A stretch of DNA of 64,000 bases. Source: Leucobacter musarum subsp. musarum. Its GTDB lineage: Bacteria; Actinomycetota; Actinomycetes; Actinomycetales; Microbacteriaceae. The DNA lies in the NCBI RefSeq assembly GCF_001273845.1, contig NZ_JHBW01000087.1:682001-746000 (forward strand), given 5' to 3'. Positions 55,459 to 64,000 of this stretch are shown here, in pieces; within the stretch, counting starts at the first letter, position 1; each line of letters starts with the position of its first letter. The position numbers were made by a program, and so were the translations under genes. Below the pieces are notes generated by a model. That model ran no database searches. It was not told the DNA's origin and was given only the letters and a program-made list of their open reading frames with translations.

Positions 55459-56439
55459 TCACTCCTCGCGGTCAGGTGCTGATCTCGGCGGGTGTGCGGG
55501 GGCCGAGGCAGTGCAGGATCGCGGAAGCTCCCCCGCTTCCACCCATTCGACCGCGGGGTAGCGTTTGAACCAGCTCACCTGGCGGCGCGCATAGCGCCGG
55601 GTCAGCACCTGCGTCTCGGCGATGGCGTCGCCCTGCGTCTGGCGACCTTCGAGCTGCGCCAGCGCCTGCGCGTAGCCGATCGCGCGCGAGGCGGTCGGCC
55701 CTTCGGCGATCCCGTGGGGCAGCAAGCCGCGCACCTCGTCGACAATACCCTCGGTCCACATCTGCTCGACGCGTCGGTCGAGCCGCTCGACGAGATTCGC
55801 TCGTTCCGCGCGCACCCCGACGATGCGGGTCGCACCGGGCGCACCATCGTGCCAGAGTTTCGGCTCCGCTGGCAGCGTGACCTGCGCATCTCCACCGAGC
55901 AGCGCGACCTCAAGCGCCCGCACGACCCGACGCGGGTTTCGTATGTCGACCGCATCGGCTACCGCCGCGTCATGCGCGCGCAACCGTTCAACCAGCACCT
56001 GCACGCCGTCTTCTGCCAGTTCGGCCTCCAGTGCGGCGCGCAACGCGTCATCGCGGGGCGGAAACTGGAAGTCGAAGAGCACGCTTGAGACGTACAGCCC
56101 CGATCCGCCGACCAGGACCGCATCGGCACCGCGCGCGTGAATCTCCTCGATCACGCTGCGGGCCCGGGGCTGATACCAGGCGACCGTCGCCTCGTCTCGG
56201 GGTTCGAGCGCGTCGAACAAATGATGCGGGATCCCCCGGCGCTCACCGGGTGGCAGTTTCGCTGTGCCGATATCCATTCCGCGATACACCTGCATGGAAT
56301 CGGCATTGACGATCTCCGCGCGCACCCCCGATGCGGCAAGCCGTTCAGCGAGGTCGAGCGAGAGCGCGGACTTGCCGGTGCCGGTTGCCCCGACGATCGC
56401 CCAGAGACGCGGTGAAGCAGCGTCTTGCGGCGCGATCAT
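55459..56439 (-). CDS. miaA: tRNA dimethylallyltransferase MiaA
   Basis: 326 aa. P-loop [11 protein letters not shown] (residues about 16-26), [15 protein letters not shown] and the [12 protein letters not shown] motif near the C-terminus. It adds dimethylallyl to A37 of tRNAs reading UNN codons, and MiaB then thiolates it. GTG or ATG start at 56439 overlaps the miaB stop by four bases, keeping the two steps coupled. Confidence 0.94.
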   Translation of the reverse strand: MIAPQDAASPRLWAIVGATGTGKSALSLDLAERLAASGVRAEIVNADSMQVYRGMDIGTAKLPPGERRGIPHHLFDALEPRDEATVAWYQPRARSVIEEIHARGADAVLVGGSGLYVSSVLFDFQFPPRDDALRAALEAELAEDGVQVLVERLRAHDAAVADAVDIRNPRRVVRALEVALLGGDAQVTLPAEPKLWHDGAPGATRIVGVRAERANLVERLDRRVEQMWTEGIVDEVRGLLPHGIAEGPTASRAIGYAQALAQLEGRQTQGDAIAETQVLTRRYARRQVSWFKRYPAVEWVEAGELPRSCTASAPAHPPRSAPDREE

Positions 56440-58004
56440 CGCGTGCGGATCGCGGGAAGCCCGAGGCTCACTACGCGGGGCGCCGTGTCGCCCGAGGCCG
56501 GCGCTGCCGGCACGCCGCAGCTCTCGGCCTGCCGGCGATCCCAGGCGTCGCCCGCGCGCGTTCGACGCACAGCGTACGTGCCTGCGACGCCGGATTCAGT
56601 CGGGAGGCCGGAATCCGCAATGACGAAGTGCGGAGCCGCCGATGTCACCTCGACGCGCACCACGTCGCCCGGGCGAGGTTCGTCTGCACCCTCGGGAACG
56701 GCGAAGTGCACCAGGCGGTTGTCTTCGCTGCGCCCGGAGAGCCGGCGAGTCGCCGCGTCTTTCTTGCCCTCGCCGGCCGAGACCAGCACTTCGACCGTGC
56801 GACCGATCTGCGCCTGATTCTCTTCGAACGAGAGGTGCTCCTGCAGCGCGTGCAGCCGCTCGTACCGCTCTTGCACCACGGCCTTCGGCAGTTGCCCGTC
56901 CATCTCGGCCGCGGGAGTGCCCGGGCGAATCGAGTACTGGAACGTAAAAGCGCTGGCGAATCGCGACTGCTCAACCACACGGAGCGTGTCGGCGAAGTCT
57001 TCCTCGGTCTCTCCGGGGAAGCCGACGATGATGTCGGTAGTGATCGCAGCGTGCGGAATGCGCTCTCGCACGGCGTCGAGGATCCCCAAGAACTTCTTCG
57101 ACCGGTAGGAGCGGCGCATCGCCTTCAGAATCGTGTCGGAGCCTGACTGTAGCGGCATATGCAGCACTGGCATCACATTGGGGGTCTCGGCCATCGCATC
57201 GATCACGTCGTCGGTGAACGCCGCGGGGTGCGGGCTCGTGAAGCGCACGCGCTCCAACCCCTCGATATCTCCCATCGCGCGCAGCAGCTTCGCGAACGCT
57301 CCACGGTCGCCGAACTCGACGCCGTACGTGTTGACGTTCTGGCCGAGCAGCGTGACTTCAATCGCACCATCGTCGACGAGCGCCTGCACCTCGGCGAGAA
57401 TGTCGCCGGGGCGGCGGTCTTTCTCCTTACCGCGCAAGGAGGGAACGATGCAGAACGTGCACGTGTTGTTGCACCCGACCGAGATGGACACCCAACCGCT
57501 CGACGCCGAATCGCGCTTCGTCGGCAGTGTCGACGGGAAGACCTCGAGCGACTCGAGAATCTCGACCTGCGCTTCGGCATTGTGGCGTGCGCGCTCAAGG
57601 AGAGCCGGCAGCGACCCCATGTTGTGGGTGCCGAAGACCACGTCAACCCAGGGCGCCTTTTCAACGATCGTGCCCTGGTCTTTTTGAGCCAGACACCCAC
57701 CCACGGCGATCTGCATGCCGTCGCGTTCGCGCTTTACCCCAGCCAGGTACCCGAGATTGCCGTAGAGCTTGTTGGCCGCGTTTTCACGCACGGCGCAGGT
57801 GTTGATGACGACGACATCGGCGTCGTCTGCGCGCTCGGCCTCGACGTACCCCGCGGCCTCCAAAGAACCCGACAGGCGCTCGGAATCATGGACGTTCATC
57901 TGGCAGCCGAGCGTGCGCACCGTGAAGCTCCGTCGCGTGCCGTCGCTGCGCAATGCGGCTGGCGACGGAGCGATTTCGATGGGGTCGGCAAGGGCGGAAC
58001 TCAT
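56436..58004 (-). CDS. miaB: tRNA-2-methylthio-N6-dimethylallyladenosine synthase MiaB
   Basis: 522 aa. N-terminal UPF0004 domain with three Cys ([26 protein letters not shown]), radical-SAM Cys in [13 protein letters not shown] and a C-terminal TRAM domain (about 400-465). The tail past TRAM is about 50 residues longer than usual and low in complexity. ATG 58004 lies seven bases after TACACT; the 178-codon upstream extension of the frame is rejected. Confidence 0.93.
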   Translation of the reverse strand: MSSALADPIEIAPSPAALRSDGTRRSFTVRTLGCQMNVHDSERLSGSLEAAGYVEAERADDADVVVINTCAVRENAANKLYGNLGYLAGVKRERDGMQIAVGGCLAQKDQGTIVEKAPWVDVVFGTHNMGSLPALLERARHNAEAQVEILESLEVFPSTLPTKRDSASSGWVSISVGCNNTCTFCIVPSLRGKEKDRRPGDILAEVQALVDDGAIEVTLLGQNVNTYGVEFGDRGAFAKLLRAMGDIEGLERVRFTSPHPAAFTDDVIDAMAETPNVMPVLHMPLQSGSDTILKAMRRSYRSKKFLGILDAVRERIPHAAITTDIIVGFPGETEEDFADTLRVVEQSRFASAFTFQYSIRPGTPAAEMDGQLPKAVVQERYERLHALQEHLSFEENQAQIGRTVEVLVSAGEGKKDAATRRLSGRSEDNRLVHFAVPEGADEPRPGDVVRVEVTSAAPHFVIADSGLPTESGVAGTYAVRRTRAGDAWDRRQAESCGVPAAPASGDTAPRVVSLGLPAIRTR

Positions 58005-58011
58005 GGGATTC

Positions 58012-58017
58012 AGTGTA
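58012..58017 (-). promoter_or_regulatory. -10 element of miaB-miaA (leaderless type)
   Basis: TACACT on the minus strand, seven bases before ATG 58004. Confidence 0.55.
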
Positions 58018-58084
58018 CTCACGGGCTCGGCGCCTTCCCTGACGGGCGCGGGCGGTACCCGCGAGATCATCTCCGGTGCGCGCG

Positions 58085-58090
58085 TACACT
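58085..58090 (+). promoter_or_regulatory. -10 element of the PrmC-like gene (leaderless type)
   Basis: TACACT, six bases before ATG 58097; this favours that ATG over one 21 bases earlier. Confidence 0.55.
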
Positions 58091-58096
58091 CGACGC

Positions 58097-58915
58097 ATGC
58101 CGAGTTCCTCTGATGCCGCAGCAGCGGAGCATTGGTCGCACGAGCGGGTGACCGCGCGGCTGCGGGCCGCCGGCAGCGTCTTCGCCGAGCAAGAAGCCGA
58201 AATCCTTCTGGAACGGGCAGCGGGTGACTGGCGTCTGCTCGAATCGATGGAGCGACGCCGGGCCGCGGGTGAGCCTCTCGAGCCTTTGGTGGGGTGGGTC
58301 GATTTCGGCGGCCTCCGACTGTCGGTCGGCCCAGGCGAGTTCGTGCCGCGTCAGCGTTCGCTCTTTCTGGCGTCGCTCGCCGTCGAGCGGGTGCAGCGAG
58401 TGGCACGCGCTGGTGTATCGACTGTCTTTGTAGAGGCCTATTGCGGGGTCGCTCCCATCGCGACGTCGGTGGCACGCGCATGTCCGAGCACTGCAGTGTG
58501 GGCGGTCGATCATGATGCACGCGCCGTCGCTCATGCATCGGTGAACCTCGGACCGGATGGGCAGGCGCGCGTCAGCGACGGGCTGTCGACGCTGCTTCGG
58601 CAATGCGATCAACGGATTGATGTGATTGCGGCGGTGCCGCCGTACGTACCGGACGACGCGCTCGCCCTCTTGCCGCGAGAAGCATCCGAGTATGAACCGC
58701 GCACCGCGTTGACTGCCGGCGTTGATGGGTTGGATCACGTGCGCCGACTGATCGAGGATGCACGTGAGCTGGAGGCGGGGACCCTGCTGATCGAGCTGCA
58801 CGTCGAGCAGTTCGATGCGGCGGCCGAATTCGCCGCGCGAAACGGCTACGCGGCGACGCAACACAACGCGAGCGACGGGCACACCTGCGTACTGGGGGCC
58901 ACGCTCCTACGCTGA
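58097..58915 (+). CDS. PrmC/HemK-related methyltransferase
   Basis: 272 aa. N-terminal helical domain (about 1-75) and methyltransferase domain with [24 protein letters not shown], the entry characteristic of protein-(glutamine-N5) methyltransferases. The SAM motif reads [11 protein letters not shown], and the NPPY catalytic motif is VPPY (residues 180-183) with Asn replaced. It matches the PrmC-related actinobacterial family rather than PrmC itself, and activity on release factors is doubtful. It converges with recX. Confidence 0.78.
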   Translation: MPSSSDAAAAEHWSHERVTARLRAAGSVFAEQEAEILLERAAGDWRLLESMERRRAAGEPLEPLVGWVDFGGLRLSVGPGEFVPRQRSLFLASLAVERVQRVARAGVSTVFVEAYCGVAPIATSVARACPSTAVWAVDHDARAVAHASVNLGPDGQARVSDGLSTLLRQCDQRIDVIAAVPPYVPDDALALLPREASEYEPRTALTAGVDGLDHVRRLIEDARELEAGTLLIELHVEQFDAAAEFAARNGYAATQHNASDGHTCVLGATLLR

Positions 58916-58928
58916 ACGCTGGCACCGG

Positions 58929-59762
58929 TCAGTGGAACCGCACGCCAGACCCACCCCTCGAGCCTCGCGAAGCTCGGCGTGACCCTTCGAGTGCTTCGCG
59001 CGCCGCGCGCATCGCGGGCTCACCCGACCAGCCTCGTCGAGCGAGGAAGCCGAGCAGTCGGCGTTCGGCGACGTGCTGCTCCAACCCACCGAGTTTCGCC
59101 GCTCGTTGCCTCGCTGTCTCGCGCATCAGCTCGAATTCCTGATCGACGTCAAGCTCACCGAGAGCCGCTTCGATGGCATCATCGGGGAGTTTGCGGGCTC
59201 TCAGTTTGACCCGAATCTGGGAGCGACTCGCCCCTTTCGCGTCACGCAGCTTCTCCGTGAGCGCGCGGGCCAGATCGAGGTCATCGAGATACAGACTGCG
59301 GGTGAACTCGTCAATCACCGTTTCGATCTCATCTGCATCGTGCTCGAGTCGCATGAGCTCCGCGCGGAGCTCCCCGCTGGAGCGCGCTCGCCGGCCGAGC
59401 ACGCGCACGCCGTCTTCATGCGCAGTACGCATCGGCTTCTCGGGCTCGTCGTCGAGGTCGGGCACGCTCGCGGTTTCAGTGGCCGCCGACTCCTCAAGCG
59501 AGGTCTGCAGCAGCGACGCGACGCCTCCGAAATCCGCACGAACGATCGGTCGCGTCCCCATCGTCGCCTCGGAATCAGCACGATCCTGTGACACCGTAGG
59601 CTCGCCCCCCGTGCGCGGCTCTGCCGCTTCCGGTGAGGCGGCGGCAACCCGATCAGGGCGCCGCAGCTGTGAGCGTAGCTCGATCACCTCGGCGAGGTCA
59701 CCTCGGTCCTCCGTCTGACGCGGGCGCTCCGCGTCAGACGGAGGCAAGAAGCGCACGGCCAT
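58929..59762 (-). CDS. recX: RecX regulatory protein with long N-terminal extension
   Basis: 277 aa. The RecX helical repeats occupy about residues 118-265 (RSSGELRAELMRLEHDADEI, LDDLDLARALTEKLR, LGFLARRGWSGEPAMRAAREAL). RecX binds RecA filaments and limits their activity. About 115 residues of acidic, Ala/Glu-rich sequence precede the domain, longer than usual. ATG 59762 is three bases after the recA stop, so it depends on recA transcription; a later in-frame ATG at residue 68 is an alternative start. Confidence 0.85.
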   Translation of the reverse strand: MAVRFLPPSDAERPRQTEDRGDLAEVIELRSQLRRPDRVAAASPEAAEPRTGGEPTVSQDRADSEATMGTRPIVRADFGGVASLLQTSLEESAATETASVPDLDDEPEKPMRTAHEDGVRVLGRRARSSGELRAELMRLEHDADEIETVIDEFTRSLYLDDLDLARALTEKLRDAKGASRSQIRVKLRARKLPDDAIEAALGELDVDQEFELMRETARQRAAKLGGLEQHVAERRLLGFLARRGWSGEPAMRAAREALEGSRRASRGSRGGSGVRFH

Positions 59763-59765
59763 GGG

Positions 59766-60833
59766 CTACGCGCTCGCCCGTTGTTCGGGAGCTGCATTCG
59801 CCGCAGCGGCGGGCTCCGCAGGAGTCTCTTCCTTGCGCCCGTTCACGCCCAGCTTCGTCAGGATCTTTTCTTCGATCTCGAGCGCGATATCAGGGTTATT
59901 GATCAGAAAGCGACGAGCGTTCTCCATGCCCTGGCCCAGCTGGTCTCCGTCATAGGTGAACCAGGCGCCGCTCTTCTTGATGAGGCCCTGCTCGACACCG
60001 TAATCGATTAGCGAACCTTCACGCGAGATGCCGATGCCGTACAAAATGTCGAACTCCGCCTGCTTGAAGGGCGGCGCCATCTTGTTCTTGACGACCTTGA
60101 CGCGCGTGCGGTTGCCGACCGCGTCAGTACCGTCTTTCAGAGTCTGGATACGGCGGATATCGAGTCGCACCGACGCGTAGAACTTCAGTGCTTTACCGCC
60201 TGAGGTCGTCTCTGGGCTGCCGAAGAAGACCCCGACCTTCTCGCGGAGCTGGTTGATGAAGATCGCGGTCGTCTTCGTCGCGCTGAGGCTACCGGTGATC
60301 TTGCGCAGGGCCTGCGACATGAGTCGAGCCTGCAGACCGACATGTGCGTCGCCCATCTCGCCCTCGATCTCGGCCTTCGGCACGAGCGCCGCAACCGAGT
60401 CGATGACGACCAGGTCGACCGAGCCTGACCGGATCAGCATGTCTGCGATCTCCAACGCCTGCTCACCCGTATCGGGCTGTGCCACGAGCAGTGCATCGAT
60501 GTCGACACCCAGCTTCTTCGCATACTCGGGGTCGAGCGCATGCTCGGCATCGACGAACGCAGCGATGCCTCCGGCTCGCTGCGCGTTCGCGATTGCGTGC
60601 AACGTCAGCGTGGTCTTGCCCGAAGATTCCGGGCCGTAGATCTCGACGATACGGCCGCGCGGGATGCCTCCGATACCGAGGGCGACATCGAGTGCGACCG
60701 AGCCCGTGGGAATCACCTCGACCGGCGCGCGCTCCTGACTGCCCATGCGCATGATCGCGCCCTTGCCGAAGTTCTTGTCGATCTGCGCGAGTGCTGCTTC
60801 AAGGGCCTTCTCGCGATCTTTCGGTGCTGCCAT
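59766..60833 (-). CDS. recA: Recombinase RecA
   Basis: 355 aa, no intein. P-loop GPESSGKT at residues 67-74, MAW-like [13 protein letters not shown]2 region [21 protein letters not shown] and a disordered Ala/Pro/Glu-rich tail. It forms the ssDNA filament for recombination and triggers LexA cleavage. ATG 60833 with AAAAGGA upstream; the longer frame adds unrelated residues. The 273 bases to the CAT-like gene hold a LexA box and leader hairpin. Confidence 0.98.
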   Translation of the reverse strand: MAAPKDREKALEAALAQIDKNFGKGAIMRMGSQERAPVEVIPTGSVALDVALGIGGIPRGRIVEIYGPESSGKTTLTLHAIANAQRAGGIAAFVDAEHALDPEYAKKLGVDIDALLVAQPDTGEQALEIADMLIRSGSVDLVVIDSVAALVPKAEIEGEMGDAHVGLQARLMSQALRKITGSLSATKTTAIFINQLREKVGVFFGSPETTSGGKALKFYASVRLDIRRIQTLKDGTDAVGNRTRVKVVKNKMAPPFKQAEFDILYGIGISREGSLIDYGVEQGLIKKSGAWFTYDGDQLGQGMENARRFLINNPDIALEIEEKILTKLGVNGRKEETPAEPAAAANAAPEQRASA

Positions 60834-60889
60834 GGCTGGGTTCCTTTTCATCTGCGCGGCGAGCCGCTGGGTGGTGGTGCCTGCATACT

Positions 60890-60913
60890 GTCTCGGCCCC
60901 GATTGGGGCAGAC
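60890..60913 (-). promoter_or_regulatory. Hairpin in the recA leader
   Basis: Stem of GTCT/AGAC plus GCCCC/GGGGC around a four-base loop, about 57 bases before the recA ATG. It could stabilise or regulate the transcript; no T tract follows. Confidence 0.35.
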
Positions 60914-61032
60914 AAGGCGTTGGGTGCCGTGTGCTGATTACCCTAGATTCCGCCACCGACATTCGAGCTCAGTTTGACGGAACTGTGGATGAATACGTGC
61001 ACACAACCACCTGTGGACGAACATAACACCAT

Positions 61033-61048
61033 TCGAACACAGTTTCGA
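61033..61048. promoter_or_regulatory. LexA-type box between recA and the CAT-like gene
   Basis: TCGAACACAGTTTCGA, near-perfect SOS palindrome, 185 bases before the recA ATG and 58 bases before the CAT-like ATG, so it may control both directions. Confidence 0.65.
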
Positions 61049-61106
61049 ATATGTGCACGGCGTGTCCGCCGCACCCGACCGCCGGTACCCCCTGGGACAA
61101 TGAAGC

Positions 61107-61766
61107 ATGGATACCGCCGTACCGATCGACCTCGAGCACTGGCCCCGCCGCGAAGCCTTTGAACACTACTTTTCGCGGGTTCCTTGCAGCTACGCCATCA
61201 CCGTCGAGGTCGATGTCACCGAATTCGTCGCCGCGACACGCGCGTACCGGAAGCGCGCATACGCCGCTCAGATCTGGGCCATCTCCGATGCCGTGCAGCG
61301 CCACGACCCGTTCCGCATGACTGCGATGGCTTCAGGCGCCCCCGCGATCTGGGAGTGCACGCACCCCATGTTCACCGTGCTCAACCCGGAGCGAGAGACG
61401 TTCAGCGCAGTTTGGGCGCCCTACTCCCGCGACTTCACCGAGTTTCACGATCGCGCGAGCGAACTCATCGATCGCGCATCTCGCGCCACCCAGATGTTTC
61501 CTCAGCACGACACCCCGCCGAACACCTTCGACATTTCCAGCCTGCCGTGGGCGAGCTTTACGTCGTTTGCACTGAGCATTCCGAAGAGCACGCAGCACCT
61601 GGCACCCATTTTCACGCTGGGCAGATATGCGGAACGTGATGGCCGCGTATTGCTCCCGCTCGCATTGCAGGTGCACCACGCTGCAGCAGACGGTCTTCAC
61701 AGCGGCCGCCTGCTGGCAGACATCAGTGAACGATTCGCTCAGCCCGACTGGCTGAACGGCCTCTAA
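61107..61766 (+). CDS. Chloramphenicol acetyltransferase-like (CAT A-family) protein
   Basis: 219 aa, the normal CAT length. Active-site motif VHHAAADG gives the catalytic His (about H191) and structural Asp (about D195); FTSFALSIP and FTLGRY match CAT strands. The family acetylates chloramphenicol with acetyl-CoA as a trimer; some members use other acceptors and sequence does not prove resistance. Its stop overlaps the DUF3046 stop by four bases on the other strand. It lies downstream of a LexA box. Confidence 0.8.
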   Translation: MDTAVPIDLEHWPRREAFEHYFSRVPCSYAITVEVDVTEFVAATRAYRKRAYAAQIWAISDAVQRHDPFRMTAMASGAPAIWECTHPMFTVLNPERETFSAVWAPYSRDFTEFHDRASELIDRASRATQMFPQHDTPPNTFDISSLPWASFTSFALSIPKSTQHLAPIFTLGRYAERDGRVLLPLALQVHHAAADGLHSGRLLADISERFAQPDWLNGL

Positions 61767-62002
61767 AGCGCGCGACCAGCTTCGCCTCGCGGATCAGGGA
61801 GTCCGCGGCCGTGTCTGCGCGCCACAGGAACTTGCAGGTCGGCGCAGAGCGCATCCCACACCGCGCGAGGGGACACGCCGCGCGCGATCGCCTCGTCAGC
61901 CGTCCCCCCGAGTACCGAGAGCCAGTGATCTCGCAGCAGGATCGGCGCATACTCCGACCCGAACTCCGCGCGGCACGCCCGGCGGAACTCACTCATGCGC
62001 AC
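61763..62002 (-). CDS. DUF3046 family protein
   Basis: 79 aa. RMSEFRRACRAEFGSEYA, then RDHWLSVLGGTADEAIARGVSPRAVWDALC, is the DUF3046 pattern, a short helical protein typically beside recA in actinobacteria. The GTG at 62002 aligns with the family start; ATG 61996 is an alternative. The last 15 residues extend past the conserved core. Function unknown. Confidence 0.8.
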   Translation of the reverse strand: MRMSEFRRACRAEFGSEYAPILLRDHWLSVLGGTADEAIARGVSPRAVWDALCADLQVPVARRHGRGLPDPRGEAGRAL

Positions 62003-62045
62003 GTGCGTGCTCTTTCGCGACCATGACCAACCCTGAGCACAGCGA

Positions 62046-62073
62046 AGCGCCCGCCCCGATGGGGGCGGGCGCT
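62046..62073 (-). terminator. Terminator after the ClgR-like gene
   Basis: Perfect 12-bp GC-rich stem (62046-62057 with 62062-62073) with a four-base loop, 40 bases after the stop. Confidence 0.8.
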
Positions 62074-62112
62074 ATCCGGCGCGGTGCTCCGGGCGCAATC
62101 CATACGCACGAA

Positions 62113-62433
62113 CTAAGACACCAATTCGGGCGCGAAGCCCGAGACCAATTCCGCTGGCACAGTGTCGGGCACCCGGTGAACCATCGGGAGCGACAGCCCC
62201 TCGACCACCGCGAGTCGCTCGCTCACTTCGCCCATAATGACCGACAGCGGCGTATCCAGCGCATCGGCGACGGCAGCGAGAATCTCACTGGACGCCTCCT
62301 TCTGACCGCGCTCGACCTCGCTGAGGTACCCGAGTGCGACACTGGCCTCGCCCGCTACCTGACGCAGCGTGCGGCCCTTCTGCAACCGGAAGTCACGTAG
62401 TACGTCGCCGATCTCTTGACGCATCAGCACCAT
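62113..62433 (-). CDS. clgR: XRE-family regulator, ClgR-like
   Basis: 106 aa. Helix-turn-helix at about 7-62 ([38 protein letters not shown]) then a short tail with SERLAVVEG and LVSGF. Sequence pattern, size and place near recA fit ClgR, the activator of clp protease genes in actinobacteria, which is itself a Clp substrate through its C-terminus. The AGGAGG ribosome site is strong; promoter GCGACA (62498-62503) and TATGGT (62474-62479) with an 18-base spacer is plausible. Confidence 0.82.
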   Translation of the reverse strand: MVLMRQEIGDVLRDFRLQKGRTLRQVAGEASVALGYLSEVERGQKEASSEILAAVADALDTPLSVIMGEVSERLAVVEGLSLPMVHRVPDTVPAELVSGFAPELVS

Positions 62434-62578
62434 GTGAACCCTCCTTTACGTGCACAACCCGAGTCGTGCCTCCACCATACCCGCAGAACGACAGGATTGT
62501 CGCTGCGAGTGCGCCGACCGAATTTCGATCGCCGTACTGTGAACAACTCCGAGCATAACCGTTGTATTCCTGAAATCT

Positions 62579-62613
62579 CGCTGAACTTGAGTCAAGGCGA
62601 CTCAAGTTCAGCG
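62579..62613 (-). terminator. Terminator after the amino-acid ABC genes
   Basis: Perfect 15-bp stem (62579-62593 with 62599-62613) around a five-base loop, 40 bases after the ATPase stop. Confidence 0.85.
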
Positions 62614-62652
62614 AAGATCCAGCTTGTGCATCACCGATTCACAGCTCGAGTG

Positions 62653-63426
62653 CTAGAGCACCTTCGACAAGAACTCCTGAGTTCTCGGCTGTTGCGGGTT
62701 TCCGAACACGGCTTCCGGCTGCCCCGATTCGACGACAACGCCGTCTGCCATGAACACCACTCGATCGCAGACTTCGCGAGCGAAACCCATCTCGTGGGTC
62801 ACCAGCACCATCGTCATGCCCGAGGCGGCAAGGTCACGGATGACTTGCAGCACCTCCCCCACCATCTCGGGGTCGAGCGCCGATGTCGCCTCGTCGAAGA
62901 GCATGATCTTCGGCTCCATCGCCAGCGCGCGGGCGATGGCGACGCGCTGCTTCTGTCCACCGGACAACGAAGCGGGCCGCGCATCGGCCTTCTCGGCGAG
63001 GCCGACGCGCTCGAGCAGCGCGAGGGCAGCATCACGGGCATCGGCTTTCGACTTCTTCTTGAGATCGACCGGCGCGAGCATGATGTTTTCGAGCACCGTC
63101 ATGTTCGGAAACAGGTTGAAGTGCTGGAAGACCATTCCGATGTGCTGACGCACGGCATTGATATCGACGTTGCCCTGGGTGATCTCAACGCCACCCACCA
63201 CGACGCTCCCCCCGGAAGGCTCTTCCAAACGGTTCAGGCATCGCAAGATCGTCGACTTCCCCGAACCCGACGGGCCGATGAGAGAGACCACCTCCCCCAC
63301 CTCGACCGTCAAATCGATCCCTTTGAGCACTTCATTGCTGCCAAACGACTTGCGCAGCCCGGTGACGGCGATCGCCGGCGTTCCGTTGTGGGTCACGAGG
63401 TTTTCGGTCACGATTCTCTCGGTCAC
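62653..63426 (-). CDS. Polar amino acid ABC transporter ATP-binding protein (GlnQ/HisP type)
   Basis: 257 aa. Walker [12 protein letters not shown]-loop [15 protein letters not shown], signature LSGGQKQR and Walker [15 protein letters not shown]; the [11 protein letters not shown] switch is typical for GlnQ-type importers. A 20-residue N-terminal extension precedes the domain. GTG 63426 overlaps the permease stop by four bases. Substrate not determined; the binding protein must lie outside the window. Confidence 0.92.
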   Translation of the reverse strand: MTERIVTENLVTHNGTPAIAVTGLRKSFGSNEVLKGIDLTVEVGEVVSLIGPSGSGKSTILRCLNRLEEPSGGSVVVGGVEITQGNVDINAVRQHIGMVFQHFNLFPNMTVLENIMLAPVDLKKKSKADARDAALALLERVGLAEKADARPASLSGGQKQRVAIARALAMEPKIMLFDEATSALDPEMVGEVLQVIRDLAASGMTMVLVTHEMGFAREVCDRVVFMADGVVVESGQPEAVFGNPQQPRTQEFLSKVL

Positions 63427-64000
63427 TTGTTCACCTTCTTGTCAACGATGTTCGCGAGCCAGGTCAGCAGGGTGATGACGATGAAGTACATCACACCGAC
63501 GATGATGAGCATTTCGGTGGTGCGGAAGTTCGCCGCGTAGATCTGCTGCGCCTGGTACAGCAGCTCGGCGAATCCGATCGTCAGCAGCAGCGACGAATCT
63601 TTCAGCGTGATGACGAGCTGGTTGATGATCGAAGGCATCGACATCTTCACGGCCTGCGGCATGACAACGCGCTGCATCGAACGCCCCCAGCCGAGCCCCA
63701 GCGACCGTGCCGCTTCCATTTGGCCCGGGTCGACCGATTGCAGACCGCCGCGCACGATTTCCGTCAGATAGGCGCCTGCGTTCAACGCGAGCGTCGCAAC
63801 GCCCGCCATAAAGACGTTGCCCGGCGCTCCGGTGAGTTGCGGCAGACCGAAGTAGAACAGGAATGCCCAGACGAGAATCGGGGTACCGCGGAAGACCGCG
63901 ACATACACGCTTGCAATCCCTCGCAGAATTCGTGAGGTGGAGATCTTCATGAACCCGAAGACGAGACCGAGAATGAGCGCGATCACGAAGGAGACAACGG
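63423..64000 (-). CDS. Polar amino acid ABC transporter permease (HisM type), 5' end missing
   Basis: At least 192 residues; the frame runs off the window edge, so the true start is beyond 64,000. Hydrophobic helices and the EAA loop [22 protein letters not shown] identify a HisM/GlnP-type permease; [20 protein letters not shown] is a second family motif. It works with the ATPase downstream. Confidence 0.88.
   Translation of the reverse strand, partial: VVSFVIALILGLVFGFMKISTSRILRGIASVYVAVFRGTPILVWAFLFYFGLPQLTGAPGNVFMAGVATLALNAGAYLTEIVRGGLQSVDPGQMEAARSLGLGWGRSMQRVVMPQAVKMSMPSIINQLVITLKDSSLLLTIGFAELLYQAQQIYAANFRTTEMLIIVGVMYFIVITLLTWLANIVDKKVNK

Noticed and set aside
1-64000. tRNA, rRNA, CRISPR arrays, IS elements, att sites or prophage
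   Set aside because: Intergenic gaps are all under 300 bases and none shows a cloverleaf, direct-repeat array, transposase or integrase.

Overview
The window is dense, GC-rich chromosomal DNA of an actinobacterium, most likely Microbacteriaceae-like (inference). Lineage markers are the small proteins DUF3117, DUF3046 and DUF1844, a TatB next to an Mrp ATPase, infC-rpmI-rplT followed by an rRNA methyltransferase and pheST, lexA beside a LysM division-inhibitor-like gene, recA-recX-miaB-miaA-dapF-hflX, and a ClgR-like regulator. About 63 protein genes are called; two run off the window edges. I see no rRNA, tRNA, CRISPR array, insertion sequence or prophage. No stretch without a gene exceeds 300 bases.

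Layout. 1-4,445: mrp, a PAS/GGDEF/EAL protein, tatB, an O-methyltransferase, DUF3117. 4,543-12,111: dapE and dapD back to back, an ABC-2 exporter pair, citrate synthase, dapC and ferredoxin; with dapF at 54 kb these give much of the succinylase route to diaminopimelate and lysine. 12,190-19,090: a sugar cluster with a binding protein, two permeases, a beta-phosphoglucomutase-like HAD and a GH65 disaccharide phosphorylase, so imported alpha-glucosides would be phosphorolysed and fed to glycolysis. 19,303-22,961: argC-argJ-argB, then an isolated A24 peptidase where argD would be expected. 23,078-33,987: accessory genes, namely a methylcitrate-cycle operon with its own GntR regulator and paired operators, a YhgE/Pip membrane protein with a degenerate ABC-ATPase-like partner, and VOC-fold genes. 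34,026-42,815: pheT, pheS, pxpBC, pxpA, an RNA methyltransferase, rplT, rpmI and infC, the last with an apparent ATC start and a structured leader. 42,844-48,931: DUF1844, azlC-azlD, SseB, hisA/hisH/hisB/hisC and a LysM protein. 49,191-61,766: lexA, lipB-lipA, hflX, dapF, miaA-miaB, recX-recA and a CAT-like acetyltransferase. 61,763-64,000: DUF3046, a ClgR-like regulator and part of an amino-acid ABC importer.

Two regulatory themes can be read directly. First, at least fourteen genes have a TANNNT-type -10 hexamer six to eight bases before the start codon, the signature of leaderless transcripts; this also fixes several starts. Second, LexA-type palindromes lie between lexA and the LysM gene and again between recA and the CAT-like gene, marking the SOS regulon. 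The strongest candidates for something new are the infC leader with its non-canonical start, the sugar permease with a surface-adhesin-like Ig domain in an external loop, and the degenerate ABC protein coupled to the YhgE/Pip gene.
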